Shown: positions 50,589-62,288 of the stretch, piece by piece
Numbering within the stretch: the first letter of the stretch is position 1
Layout: the number at the start of each line of letters is the position of its first letter
NCBI RefSeq assembly: GCF_027580225.2
Contig: NC_073359.2
Span: forward strand, 8,980,001 to 9,044,000
From: Misgurnus anguillicaudatus
Lineage: Eukaryota; Chordata; Actinopteri; Cypriniformes; Cobitidae
DNA length: 64,000 bases
Direction of reading: 5' to 3'
Made by a program: the position numbers and the translations under genes
Notes under the pieces: model-generated
Database searches by the model: none
Seen by the model: the letters and a program-made list of their open reading frames with translations, nothing else
Told to the model about the DNA's origin: nothing

Positions 50589-53500
50589 CTACGACTTAAC
50601 GGCCGCTACTTTTTTGGGAGTCCCTGGTTTTTTGGTCTGCCACAAGTGGCTTTGGATGGTGATGGCATCCACGCTCGCCGACATGGTCTTGGCTGGGATC
50701 TGGCTGAATTGCTTCCGGTCCGAGTTGTACTTGTAGATGCCGTCAATCATCTTGCGTGAGATGGTTTTAGGGCCGATGCCGGTCAGCTTGTTGATCTCCT
50801 CCGAGTCCGGGCAGTACGTGTATACGGAGCGGAACTGGCAGCCGGAATCCCGGAAGAGGATCAGGAAATTGTTGGCCTCTGATTTATCCATTTCCTTTAA
50901 CAGACATAATCAAATAGCTAAATTCATATGGTATAACATACATATGTATTACATTACAAGTTTAAATGACTCAAATATGCGTTACCTCTAAAATCTTGTT
51001 CTTCTGTCCCTCATTGACTTTGCCAGCCAAACAGCAGTGGGCCAGAGCATTCTGAATGATATGTTTATTAGACTTTGCACTGGGTACCTTGTATAATTTA
51101 GGACCTGCAGAGAAAAAAAATAAAGGGTGAGCACCAAATGTTTTGTAACGAGCCGCTAAGGTGACGTTGTAGTAAAAAAATGTAAAGTTTAGTTTCATGT
51201 GCTCAAGTGAAACTTTCATGTGCTCAAGCGAAACCTTCATGTGCAGAATTTTTTTTTAAAGTTTAGTTTCGCGTGTGCACGTGAAAACTAAACGCGGTAG
51301 TATCATGTGCGCACGCGATGGTTTCAAGTGCGCACGCGATGGTTTCAAGTGAGCACGCGATGGTTTCAAGTGAGCACGCGATGGTTTCATGTGCGCACTC
51401 GATGGTTTCATGTGCGCACTCGATGGTTTCTAGTGCGCACTCGATGGTTTCTAGTGCGCACTCGATGGTTTCTAGTGCGCGCGCGGAGGTTTCAAGTGCG
51501 CGCAGGATGGTTTCAAGTGAGCACGCGATGGTTTCAAGTGAGCACGCGATGGTTTCATGTGCGCACGCGATGGTTTCATGTGCGCACTCGATGGTTTCTA
51601 GTGCGCACTCGATGGTTTCTAGTGCGCACTCGATGGTTTCTAGTGCGCACTCGATGGTTTCTAGTGCGCACTCGATGGTTTCAAGTGCGCGCAGGATGGT
51701 TTCAAGTGAGCACGCGATGGTTTCAAGTGAGCACGCGATGGTTTCATGTGCGCACTCGATGGTTTCATGTGCGCACTCGATGGTTTCTAGTGCGCACTCG
51801 ATGGTTTCTAGTGCGCACTCGATGGTTTCTAGTGCGCACTCGATGGTTTCTAGTGCGCACTCGATGGTTTCAAGTGCGCGCAGGATGGTTTCAAGTGAGC
51901 ACGCGATGGTTTCAAGTGAGCACGCGATGGTTTCAAGTGAGCACGCGATGGTTTCTAGTGCGCACTCGATGGTTTCATGTGCGCACTCGATGGTTTCATG
52001 TGCGCACTCGATGGTTTCTAGTGCGCACTCGATGGTTTCTAGTGCGCACTCGATGGTTTCTAGTGCGCACTCGATGGTTTCTAGTGCGCACTCGATGGTT
52101 TCTAGTGCGCACTCGATGGTTTCTAGTGCGCACTCGATGGTTTCAAGTGCGCGCAGGATGGTTTCAAGTGAGCACGCGATGGTTTCAAGTGAGCACGCGA
52201 TGGTTTCATGTGCGCACTTGATGGTTTCATGTGCGCACTCGATGGTTTCATGTGCACACTCGATGGTTTCTAGTGCGCACTCGATGGTTTCTAGTGCGCG
52301 CGCGGAGGTTTCAAGTGCGCGCAGGATGGTTTCAAGTGAGCGCGCAGGATGGTTTCAAGTGAGCGCGCAGGATGGTTTCAAGTGAGCGCGCAGGATGGTT
52401 TCAAGTGAGCGCGCGATGGTTTCAAGTGAGATCGCGATGGTTTCAAGGGAGATCGCGATGGTTTCATGTGCGCGCGCGATGGTTTCAAGTGAGCGCGCGA
52501 TGGTTTCAAGTGAGCACGCGATGGTTTCAAGTGCGCGCGTGATGGTTGCAAGTGCCCGCGCGATGGTTTCAAGTGCGCGCGCGATGGTTTCAAGTGCGCG
52601 CGCGATGGTTTCAAGTGCGCGCGCGATGGTTTCTAGTGCGCGCGCGATAGTGTCACGTGCTCATGTGAAACTAAACTTTATTTAATTTTTGCTCCATGTC
52701 CCCTTAGGGACCCCGTAGTTTGGCACTAAAAATAGCAAAAAATAACAATGCTTTAAAATGCTTTCCTCTATGCTGCAAGAGGTCTTTGCTATTTGATCAC
52801 GTCACCAAAAACATTAAAATTTTATCGGCCTTAACACTTATTTATCCGAACTGCATAACTTTTTTGCTATTTTCAGCCTAATATTTCGGTTTCCGAACAT
52901 ATGTAACAACATAAATGAAAAGTGCAGTTGAAGATCAAGATTTGGGTAAGTGCTCCCTCTGGTGGTTTGGAGTTGCAGACTCAAACAATGACAATAAAGG
53001 CATTCAATCAGTTCAAATAGTGTAGTTCTCTTACCTGTGTATTCAGTGTTGGACGTCAGCGAGGACGTGGTGGAGCCGTTATCCCAGTCTTTATCTCCGT
53101 TACGGCTACCGGAGCGAGTAGGAGACAGGCAGCCATCTGCTGAATCAGGCCTACTGGGATAACATCGTAAACCTTAGTCCTGCTATACATTTAACATCAC
53201 CAATACCATCAGTATCGGAGCAGTATGCTAGCTGGAGCCATTTATTTCAAGTCTTTGTGCTAAGCTAGGCTAGCAGTGGGTACGTCAGACAGAGTTACGG
53301 GATGCACGGAGATGAAAAGGGTATGTAGGGACTTATCTAACTCTGGGGATACAGTGAATAAACTAAAATCCCAAAAAGTCAGCGTGTTCCTTTAATGCAG
53401 GAAGCAAGTATATTTCCATATTTCTGTGGACTGCTTATGACATTTACATATTGCAGATGCTTGTATTTGGGTCAGTAACAAAAACAGTTTGGCAAGATGA

Positions 53501-56500
53501 AAAATGTAAATTAAAAAAAAAAAACTTGTCTTAAAAGCATGCATCAGGTTTATTTCAATGCTCATAGTGTATTTATGTTGATTTTATGCAATAAAAAATA
53601 ATTCTTATGAAAGCTAAGACTGAATGGACCTGAAAATGTCAAATGCTGTAACCGCAAATTGTGCCAAAGAATGAGAAATATTCAATATTTTATCCATCTT
53701 GATGGCATGTAAGCGTAATCATAAAAAAAAAATCATTTTAAAATATAATTTTATTAATGTACATTTTAATGCATTTTTGTAATATTTAATAGCTCTGTTT
53801 TACTAAATAATCTTTGACAAATGATTAAAAATGTATGTAAAAAAAATCATTTTATACAAAACTAGATGATTATATTTTATTTCACATTTTTTATGAATAT
53901 ATTTATATTTTTATTTAAAAAAAATACTAGTAACACCAATTGACGCAGACAGGTTACACCACATTGACATTTGTGAAATTATCCCCCAAATATTCTTTCA
54001 AAATGAAATAAAACCAGAAATTTTAGACTTTATCATCAAAAAAGAGAATGTATGCAAGTATCTGCAAATTTATTTTGGAATTTTAACCCTTTTACATTTA
54101 ATTAAACCATCCGGACACAAAATAATTAACGTCACGTCATTGACCCAAATACATTAAACTACATTTTCGGTGAATTCAAGGTATACATTTTACAAAATGT
54201 AAATTAAACCCTTGACTTTCACGCTGGTAAGTGCTGCTTACCTGGGCGTTTTCCTCTCTGATCCGACGCTTTCATTGTCGCCGAGGTTAAGGGATGCCAG
54301 AGACAGGCTTGACACTGAAAAAACACGAGGGCGTGAACCTGGGCGCAAAACACAAAAACGACACAAGACTCACAGTTACAAAACAACAGCAAACCCACTG
54401 AACTTTGTGTTACTCTCATAATAGTACGGTTCACTACGTATATGTTGTTAAACACCTCAAACTACTTCTCCAACAACTTCAAACTTAACAAAAGTGCACC
54501 GTATGTATTTTTTTTTATTATATTTTTGGTGTAGATAATACTATTGGAAAAACCATGGTTTTATTACGGTAACCATGTTTGTTTTGTTTTAACTGAAGTA
54601 AAACCATAGTTAGTTAATTTTCATAAGGGTACAGTACTATAATTCAAAATATTGCTTTTTTACAACATTGCAAAAAATTATTTTCATGAAAAAAAAATCT
54701 TAGTATTTTTGTCTTGTTTTCAGTAAAAATATCTAAAAATTCTTAAATTAAGATGCTTTTTCTTGATGAGCAAAACGATCAAAGAAAATAAGTCTAGTTT
54801 TTAGACCAAAAATATCAAACAGTGATTTTGTCCATAAAATAAGCAAAAAATCTTTGGGGTAAGCAAATTTATCTTGAATTTAGAGTTTAAGAAATATGTT
54901 CAATATATTTTTGCTTACCCCATTGGCAGAATTTTTTTTGCTTGTTTCATGCACAAAAATTACTTAAATTTGATATTTTTGGTCCAAAAACCAGACTTAT
55001 TTTCTTGGGTCATTTTGCTCATCAAGAAAAATCATCTTAATTCAAGAATTTTTAGATAATTTTAGGGGTGACCCCAAATAGTCGAAGATTCGATGCATCG
55101 ATAGGAGAAGCCTGATTCGACTACCAATCTCAGAGTCGAATCGTCGCAGATGTGTTATGAAATGAGGATCCTTTCATTTTGGCCGTATATGGGTGCACCG
55201 TGCACAAATCTGATTTCACATATAACAGCTTTCTCCCAATATATTAATATACAGCATATTATTATAATTCTGCAAATAATATGTGAAGTATCAGCTTTCA
55301 ATAAATATTTTTAAAATGCGTTAATAAATACAGCAACCCCTGTGACGGGGCTACACATCCATAAGAGGTTTCTATGTTAATAAACCATTGCCTCTTTGTT
55401 TCTACATTTAAAAGAAAAAGCTGGTAATTCTGGCTATACTTTCATTCTTTTAATAATTTCTTCATTTTATTTTCTTTATAAATCACTCTGGGTTATCTGA
55501 TTTATCTATTTGACTTGTGTTTTGTTTTCGTGCACTTGAGGCATTTTGCACATATTTGTTTTTCACTTTACTTCTGACCTTATTTTATTAAAAAAATGTA
55601 TTTATTATAAAGGTAAATTCTGATCTAATTTAAGTCTGTACATTTTGGATTGCTTTCGTTGTATCGATGTTGCGCTATTGCATGCTGGCCATGCTTGCGC
55701 ATGCAATTTAGCCGAACGTGCTAGGTGCTCTTCGTCTCATATTTACCAAACTAAAACATTAAAAAACGGATGTTTTCGACGGGTCTAAGTTTTTAAAATG
55801 TATTTAAAACATTGTGGTTAGCTTGTCAAAAGTTAAACTACAAAACAGGTAAGCCGTTTCTTTAAATTTCGGTGATGAAACGGAAAATATCTGCACCGAA
55901 CCTATATTTATACCTGACAGCCCTATCTGAAAACAAGACAAAAATACTTAGATTTTTTTTTCTTGAAAATAATTTTTTGCTTAATTCATTGGTTAGAATA
56001 GATATTTATTAGCAGGTGATGGTATAGATCAAAGACAGATGTTGTAAAGCATTGCTCAGGAAGAGATTAAGCAGAATCTCATTAGTTTTCAGGTGTCATA
56101 GTGTTAAAGTCTTTGTTAGAAGGAAATAAAGAGAGATGCAGTGAACTGGGTAAGTTAAAGGCTGAGAGTAGCACAAAGCATGCAGTTTTGGGCTTTGCCA
56201 ACGTGTACCTGCTGTGCCCTTAACAGGAGTCCTGGGTGAGTCCAGCACATCTCTGTGGATGGATTTGGGCCTTGCTTTTCTCTGCTTGGCTCCCGCAGGC
56301 CTCTGTTTAACAAGCGTGTCCATGTCTTCCATAAGTTTCAGCTGTTTTCTCCTCAGGTACTCTTGCTTGATAAACTCTCGCCGGGCTTTATCTTCTTCCT
56401 TCTTCATGCGGTCCTCCTCTGCTTTCAACCTGTGGTAGGAGAGATGTTAAAATGAAAGACAAGGAGGAGGGGCTTATGCACAGCGATTGACAGCCGGACT

Positions 56501-59500
56501 GTGTGTTACCTGGCCTCCTCTTTCTTTTGTTCAAGCTCCGCCTCCAGCTGCTGTTTCCTCTGCTGGGTTTCTCGTTCTCTTCTCAGCCGTTTCTCCAAAA
56601 GTGCCGCTCGCTTTATGGCCATGCTGTCCTCTTCCTTTTTATCATCCTGACGTAACATGAAGGCATCATAAAAATGGACATCACACGTATCTGTTAATGT
56701 CTATTCATTCTTCAATTGTACACTGCAAAAATAACTTTCTTACTTAGTAAAAATTCTTAAATTAGGTTGCTTTTACTTGATGAGCAAAATGATTTAAGAA
56801 AATAAGTCTAGTTTATAGACAAAAACTATACAATTTAAGTAAATTAAAACTTAATATAAGCAAAAATATCTGCCAATGATGTGAGAAAAAAATCTAAAAA
56901 TAAGTTTTCTTTACTTACTTTCTTTAAACGCTTAATTTAAAGGTGCAGTGTGTAAATTTTAGCAGCATCTAGTGGTGAGGTTGCAAATTGCAACCAACGG
57001 CTTGATCCACTGCTCACCCCTCGGTTTTAAAACACATAGCGGTAGCCAGCACCGGACAAACATGTCATCGTCGGAGACAACTTAGTTAAAAAAATTGTCG
57101 GTGAAAGGCTTCTGTAGAAAAATGGCGACACAAAACGGCGATTTCCACGTAAGGGGACCCTCTGTGTATGTAGATAAAACGTCTCATTCTAAGGTAATAA
57201 ACACATAACGGTTCATTATGAAAGGTCTTTATACACCCCTGATAATATAGTTTTGTATATTATTTTGCATTTTTGTCAAGAGATCCTTATAAAAATTACA
57301 CACTGCACCTTAATTTAAGCAAAATTTTCTCATCCCATTGACAGATAATTTTGCTTGTAAGCACAAATTCCCTTAAATTGTATATTTTTGTTTAAAGACT
57401 TATTTTCTTAAAGGTGCAGTGTGTAATTTTTAAAAGAATCTCTTGACAGTAATGCTAAATAATATTCAAAACTATATTATCAGTAGTGTATAAAGACATT
57501 TTTATAATAAACCTTTATGTTTTTATTAACTTAGAATGAGACGTTTTTATCTACATACACCGAGGGTCCCCTTACGTGAAAGTCGCCATTTTGTGCCGCC
57601 ATGTTTCTACAGAAGCCCTTAATGGATAAACTTTTTTACTAAGTTTTTGGTGGTGGCTACCGTAGCTTCTCTATGCGTTTCAAAAGCGAGGGAAGAGCAG
57701 TGGACTGAGCCATTGGTTGCAATTCTAAAATTTACACACTGCACCTTTAAGTCATTTTGCTCATCAAGAAAATACATTTTGATTTAAGAATTCTTTGATA
57801 TTTCTACTGAAAATATGACAAAAATACAAATTAAGAAAGACATTTTTTGCAGTGTATGCTAAAGCGTATTATAATTATAAATGTTATTACTATTAAATTG
57901 TTTCATAAAGTGCAGCTTGGAATTAGAATTTTATGTGAATATTTGAATAAATCAATATCCAAGGGCAAATTAATTTGAGGGCTGCACGAAATAAAGGGCT
58001 GCACGATATTAACTCTTTCTCCGCCATTGACGAGTTATCTCGTCATTTAAGAGAAAACATTTGCATAAAAAAACTTGTTCCTGATAAATTTTTATGTTAC
58101 TTTGCAATTATCATAATATTATAAAAACCACGATTATCCACTAGATGGTGCACTTACTTATTTATAAAAAAACTGAAGCAAAAACTTATTTAATAATTTT
58201 AAACTCTGTGTATGTTTTGATAATCGTTCAGAATCTGATCTAAAAAAAAAATCCTTCACAAAAATGCAATTAATTTAGCTTTTTGCTAATAAATTTGTAT
58301 TTTGAAAGAGTTTTTTAGTTTATTAGCAGAAAAAAATATAGATAGGATGAAAGTTTTTTCCCCTTGTTTTGTTTGTTTGTTTGTTTGTTTGTTTGTCTAA
58401 AAGTTTACATTTTCCTAGAAGGCATATTTTCACAAAAAATGCTGGCGGGCCACTTAAAAAAAATGGCTGGCGGGGAACGACGGCGGTAACTTACTAAATA
58501 ATTTGATAGACGCTATGCTAATGCTTTAAGTTTGTAAAATCTATTTAAATTATAAAAAATATATTGTAAACTTAAAAATGTTATAACCAACATGCATTTC
58601 ACATTCTTTCAGGGGAAAGAAAGCATCACTATTTAATCACGCATCAGTCTATCAGCTGAGACGGTCGAATGCATAGCCTTGCAAAGCAAAGTTTATTTGA
58701 CTCGTACGTGTACGCAGTGTACATTTTCCTGTATGCCCATGCACGACCTACGAGTACACAGTCCGCCCAGTTACAAAAATCGCCAGTGTGCATACAGTAA
58801 ACAGCGGACCCTTGCGTATGCACAAAAACGGGACTATACTTCTAGATTTACCGTGGGTTCAAACCAGCCGCGTTTGAGGCGTTAAAGTCGCGTCTAGTTT
58901 GCCGCTTGGACATTTTGAGTTTACTCGCTTACTCATTAATTCTAGTTATCTAGACATTCACGCGGAAATTCGCATCATGGGAGGGGCTTCTGCTACTCTG
59001 CTCGCTTTCTGTAATCACGTCACTACTGATTGGTTAACGCGGCGCGTTTTTCCGCCACAGTTAAAAATGTTAAACTTTAAAAAAACTAGACGTGCGAATG
59101 AGGCGGAATCGCATCTACCGCACCGCGCTACATGCCTCATTCGTGCCGCGAGACCTCCAGAGCACGTCAACGCATCTTTACATTGAAATCACTCCCTCTT
59201 GACGCCTATACCGCGTCTGGTCTGAACGTAGCATTAGACTAAACCTTTTTTATGTATTTAACACACCATATACCATTTGCGATATTAAAATGATTTTAAT
59301 ATTTATTGTTGCCCTATTAACTGGAGCTTTTGATGGTGCTATACAAGTCTAAAGTGAACCAGATATAAAGATAAAGCTGCTACACTGTTCAGGAGGCATA
59401 ACGCTGACATTTAAAACTAAATTATTTATTTGCTCCCGTTTTCTGACCTAGATCAAACAGCTGCATTATAAATATCCACCAAGTTCTGTCCCAAGCTAAC

Positions 59501-62288
59501 CTCTTTCAGCAACTTTACTGTTGCTATAAGTATTAAAGATTGTGGTTATGTTCATATTACAGCATTGTCCTGAGCCTTGTTTTAAATTCCAGGGATGAGC
59601 AATAGTAATTAAGATGTTTACCTTGAAGAAGAATCCACAGCTCATTTTCTGATCATCATCTTGATTTTCTCCTGATATTTCCTTCTCGCCTTCCTCTTCC
59701 AGTGCTTGTCCATCTATGGGCTTGAGGATGGACAAAGGAACCTCAATCAGATTCTTGTTGCTCTGATGGGTGATATCAATTGGCTTCTCGGTGGGAGTGA
59801 CAATGACTGTTTCAGTTACGAACTGTGATAACACTTCTGATACATTCGACTCCATTGCAGGCTTGTTCTCACTTTCTTCTACTTGTTCATTCTCCTCCTT
59901 CGTCTCTTCTGGTTCAACTTCTTCTACCTGTTGGGTTTCTTTGGTTGGTGAGGTAATATCACCAGAAAAATGCTCAATAGACAGCGACTCCAAGCCAAGG
60001 TCTTGCTCAGCATCTGTGGTTTCAGCTCCTGATGGTGGTTTCTTCTTACGTCCCAAATATGAAAAGGAACACGATTCAGGCTGAGATGGGGAGAACCTTC
60101 TGAGCCGTGGTATGCTGTCAACTGACTGAGGAACAGTTAGGACTCGGTTGAAGGGTGCGATTTTTAGTTCACTTGGTCTGGGTGTCCTTGGGGTCTTGGA
60201 GTGGAAGGAAGCGGACTTTCTCTTAAGGTTTGTAGGGGAGCGTTGTGTAGCCCTAGGGGAATCTGCAGGTGACGGTGACCCTGAAGAGCGTGTGCCGCTC
60301 CCTCGGAGATCTCGCACCTGTTTTTGTGGTGAAGGTTGAGGTGCAGACACCACCCAGGCCTGTTGCTCCCGCATCTGCATGATAAGCTCCTGTTGTTGAG
60401 CCAGACGTTGCATCTCGGCTTGTAGGAAGCTCAGCGAAGCGTTGAGCTTCTCAATGGAGCGTGTGTACTCCACGAGGTCTGCTTCAGATGTACCGTCCTC
60501 ACCCGGAGACTTCTGCGGAGACTTGACGGGCTGGGGTGTCTCCGTTGGTGTTTTGGTGTCCTCCGAGCTGGGAGACGGTGACATGGGATCACCTTTCCTC
60601 TTGACCACGGTGAGGAAAGCACTACGTCCCATCTTTTGACGATGTCGAGTAAAGGCAGCCTCCACTTTTTTCTTTTGGGCCTCGATGGCACGACGTTTCT
60701 CCTCAAGTCTCATACGCAGCTGCACCATTTCAGCAGCCATGGCCTGGGCAGGGTCTTTGGACGGCTGGCGTGCAGGGCTAACCTCGGGCGAAGGCGCCCA
60801 GGAGACAGAGTGAGGAATGTTGAGGTCTGAACCGTCTGGTGTTGTGCCTTGGGAGCTGGCACCTTTGGCCTCCAAATTTGGATTCAGTTTACGTAACTTT
60901 TGCTCTGCAAAACTGGTCATCTTAACCCCAGGTGTTGGGGTATTTCCAGCAGGGGACTTTCCACTGATGTTACTGGGACATGGGCTTGTTGAGCAGGTTC
61001 TGGCCTCATAGTCTTGATCTGTGTCAAGATCCATGCTTACAGTACAATCCCTAAGGGATGAGTCCTCATCTAGCGTCTCTTGAATGTCCTCCGTTCGCAC
61101 GTGAATGCCTGTATCAACTTCTGTGGTTGATGTGCTGTCAATCCCTTTGGACGACTCTGAAACTGAGTCCAGATTACCTTCTTTTGCTTTGGGGTTCAGT
61201 TCAGCTTGGTTGTGAAGATGAAGAAAGAAACCCTCATTGGACGCATGGGCCTTGGGGCTTTGTGTCTTTTTCTCAGAGTTGTGGATAATCTCAAGAGCCT
61301 CTTCAATGCTGGGTGGCCCTGAGCCATTTAGACGACCGTTATGATTTCCGGTCAGGCTGTCAGGGCAGCCGTCCTCCTCCTCTATGCCTATGTTCTTTCC
61401 ATTGACAGGTTGAAAAGAAAGGTTTCTCTTGATGCCCCTGGTCCCATGGGCCATCTTAAAACCTTCTGTGCTGGCAGATCGGGTCATTCCTCGGCCAGTT
61501 GAAGTAGGCGTTTCACTAGTGCTGTCTCTATCCAATGGGATTTCAAAGGACACTCCTTGAGGAGCAGATCTAAGAAGGCACAACGAAGACAGGGGTAGGA
61601 TCCAACGGCAAATAGTTTTTAATTGAATGCATATATTTTTAAAAACTTTCACTTACTTCTTTTCTTTGGGCCAAGTGCCCATGAAGCTCTCCACAAATGA
61701 CATTGAGGTTGATCTCTTAATCTGACCTGTATAGCACATATAGAGGAGTTAGAGTATATGCCCCCAAATGTAGTTCAACACTTATAAAGTTGGTTGTCAT
61801 CTCAAATTTGTTTACCTGAGCCTGAAGTCTGGGGTTGAGGTCGGAGGGGGAGACTTAAACATAAAAAGTCAATGTCATTTACAAGTATATATAAAGAGCT
61901 AGAAAGTATATAAAGCAGAATATATAAAGCAATAAGATATAAAATGACCATTTTAGCAGCTACAAACATTCAAAGTAAATAAGTAAGTAGGGGGAGATTT
62001 TCAATACCTTGGTCTGTCTGGACTAGGAGGTCTTTCTATGAAACTCCTCATTGTGACTTTTGAGATGGGTACAGATGGCAGGTTTTTAAGTGTGGGGGCT
62101 GGTGCTAAAAATCAAATGTAATTTGTGCAATGAATGTAATATACAAATGTAAAGGTCAACAAAAATAAGAAAACAAACAGCTGTAATAGTAGATTACCTT
62201 CAGTGTCTAACACCTGTGCCTGAACGAACGACGGCTTTACGACCTCGAGCCACCAGAAGAGCTCGGCCATAAACACAAGATAGTTATT
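50589..62288 (-). CDS. camsap2: Calmodulin-regulated spectrin-associated protein 2, C-terminal 1071 residues (5' end beyond window)
   Basis: Eleven exons on the minus strand: 62288-62198, 62104-62008, 61853-61816, 61726-61657, 61569-59622, 56646-56510, 56429-56209, 54314-54242, 53150-53035, 51104-50986, 50894-50589; together 3216 nt in one frame with a TAG stop. The first visible exon (NNYLVFMAELFWWLEVVKPS) is the end of the calponin-homology domain. The large exon carries SVSWAPSPEVSPARQ, the coiled coil LRMRLEEKRRAIEAQKKKVE and PSPQKQVRDL. The next two are charged coiled coil (AALLEKRLRRERETQ; RREFIKQEYLRRKQLKLMED). The last two are the CKK domain (GPKLYKVPSAKSNKHIIQNA; KLTGIGPKTISRKMIDGIYK), which binds microtubule minus ends. 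CAMSAP2 is favoured over CAMSAP1/3 by TEVDTGIHV and DEDSSLRDCTVSMD. It stabilises non-centrosomal microtubules. Confidence 0.93.
51146..52717. mobile_element. MITE expanded by an internal minisatellite, in camsap2 intron
   Basis: Left end TAACGAGCCGCTAAGGTGAC and right end TTAGGGACCCCGTA are related inverted termini, with GTTTTG/GTTTGG at the flanks as a possible 6-bp duplication. The left interior (AAGTTTAGTTTC) and right interior (AACTTTATTTAATTTTTGCTC) match the element at 48162-48852. The middle is filled by the 21-bp array. Confidence 0.78.
51305..52655 (+). repeat. 21-bp minisatellite, about 64 units
   Basis: Unit TGGTTTCAAGTGAGCACGCGA and variants (TTCTAGTGCGCACTCGA, TTCATGTGCGCACTCGA, TTCAAGTGCGCGCAGGA). 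The variants occur in an ordered pattern: the GCGCGCAGG unit recurs at about 51496, 51685, 51874, 52147 and 52315, spacings of 9, 9, 13 and 8 units. GC-rich, CpG-rich and alternating purine-pyrimidine. Two overlapping plus-strand frames of 304 and 355 codons run through it only because 21 is divisible by 3. Confidence 0.95.
53200..53394 (-). mobile_element. MITE arm (AAAGGAACACGC family)
   Basis: Minus-strand end AAAGGAACACGCTGACTTTT, then the TTATTCACTGTATCCCC block, and CTAGCTTAGCACAAAG. Same family as 8427-8871. Confidence 0.7.
53468..54147. mobile_element. MITE with GGGTCAGTAAC ends, in camsap2 intron
   Basis: Inverted copy of the element at 28899-29624: TGGGTCAGTAACAAAAA at left, CGTCACGTCATTGACCCA at right, with the shared TAACCGCAAATTG and GATGGCATGTAAGCG interior. 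Confidence 0.8.
54665..55975. mobile_element. Palindromic MITE (TTGCAAAAAA family) split by an insertion
   Basis: The left part 54665-55062 matches 29631-30081 up to TTTTTAGATAATTTT. The matching remainder CTGAAAACAAGACAAAAATA resumes at about 55927 and ends near 55980. Confidence 0.78.
55063..55926. mobile_element. hAT-like element (TAGGGGTGACCCC end)
   Basis: Starts TAGGGGTGACCCCAAATAGT with the GTCGAAGATTCGATGC motif and ends CCTGACAGCCCTA. About 860 bp, no transposase frame. A clear target duplication was not found, so one edge may be eroded. Confidence 0.65.
56937..57312. mobile_element. GGTGCAGTGTGTAA-family MITE
   Basis: Ends TTTAAAGGTGCAGTGTGTAA and TTACACACTGCACCTTAA, interior as in 35129-35502, same orientation as that copy. 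Confidence 0.88.
57408..57750. mobile_element. GGTGCAGTGTGTAA-family MITE, opposite orientation
   Basis: Ends TTAAAGGTGCAGTGTGTAA and TTTACACACTGCACCTTTAA. The interior runs in the reverse sense to 56937-57312 (CATACACCGAGGGTCCCCTT block first). Confidence 0.88.
58009..58492. mobile_element. MITE with TTAACTCTTTCTCCGCC end
   Basis: Left end TTAACTCTTTCTCCGCCATT then GACGAGTTATCTCGTC; right part TGGCGGGGAACGACGGCGG. Related to 32548-33022. A TTTG tandem run is at 58366-58397. Confidence 0.7.
58500..59621. other. camsap2 intron; one diverged MITE, otherwise nothing recognised
   Basis: 58880-59235 is probably a MITE: AAAGTCGCGTCTAGTTTGCC at left faces CGCGTCTGGTCTGAACGT at right, with internal GCGGAAT and CGCACCGCGC arms. 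The flanking parts show no exon or repeat I can name. A 68-codon frame at 58679 is not supported. Confidence 0.5.

Larger units (their letters stand above)
56721..57854. mobile_element. Palindromic MITE (CACTGCAAAAA family) with two nested MITEs
   Basis: Left end CACTGCAAAAATAACTTTCT, right end CATTTTTTGCAGTG. Its continuity is broken at 56937-57312 and 57408-57750 by two members of the same GGTGCAGTGTGTAA family. Confidence 0.85.

Noticed and set aside
51307..52385. Overlapping plus-strand open frames of 304 and 355 codons (TRWFQVS and MVSSAHS repeats)
   Set aside because: They are by-products of a 21-bp tandem repeat inside an intron; two frames are open at once and no start context, splice sites or protein family support them.
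59496..59621. Extension of the large camsap2 exon past residues CGFFFK
   Set aside because: The frame stays open but a strong donor (AAG, GTAAACATC) at 59621 and the downstream exon DDKKEEDSMAIK match the CAMSAP pattern, so the tail is intron.
61570..61652. Upstream extension of the large camsap2 exon beginning MKVFKNICIQLK
   Set aside because: It is intron: the acceptor TTCTTAG at 61570 joins correctly in phase with the exon 61726-61657 (WPKEKK), as in CAMSAP proteins.
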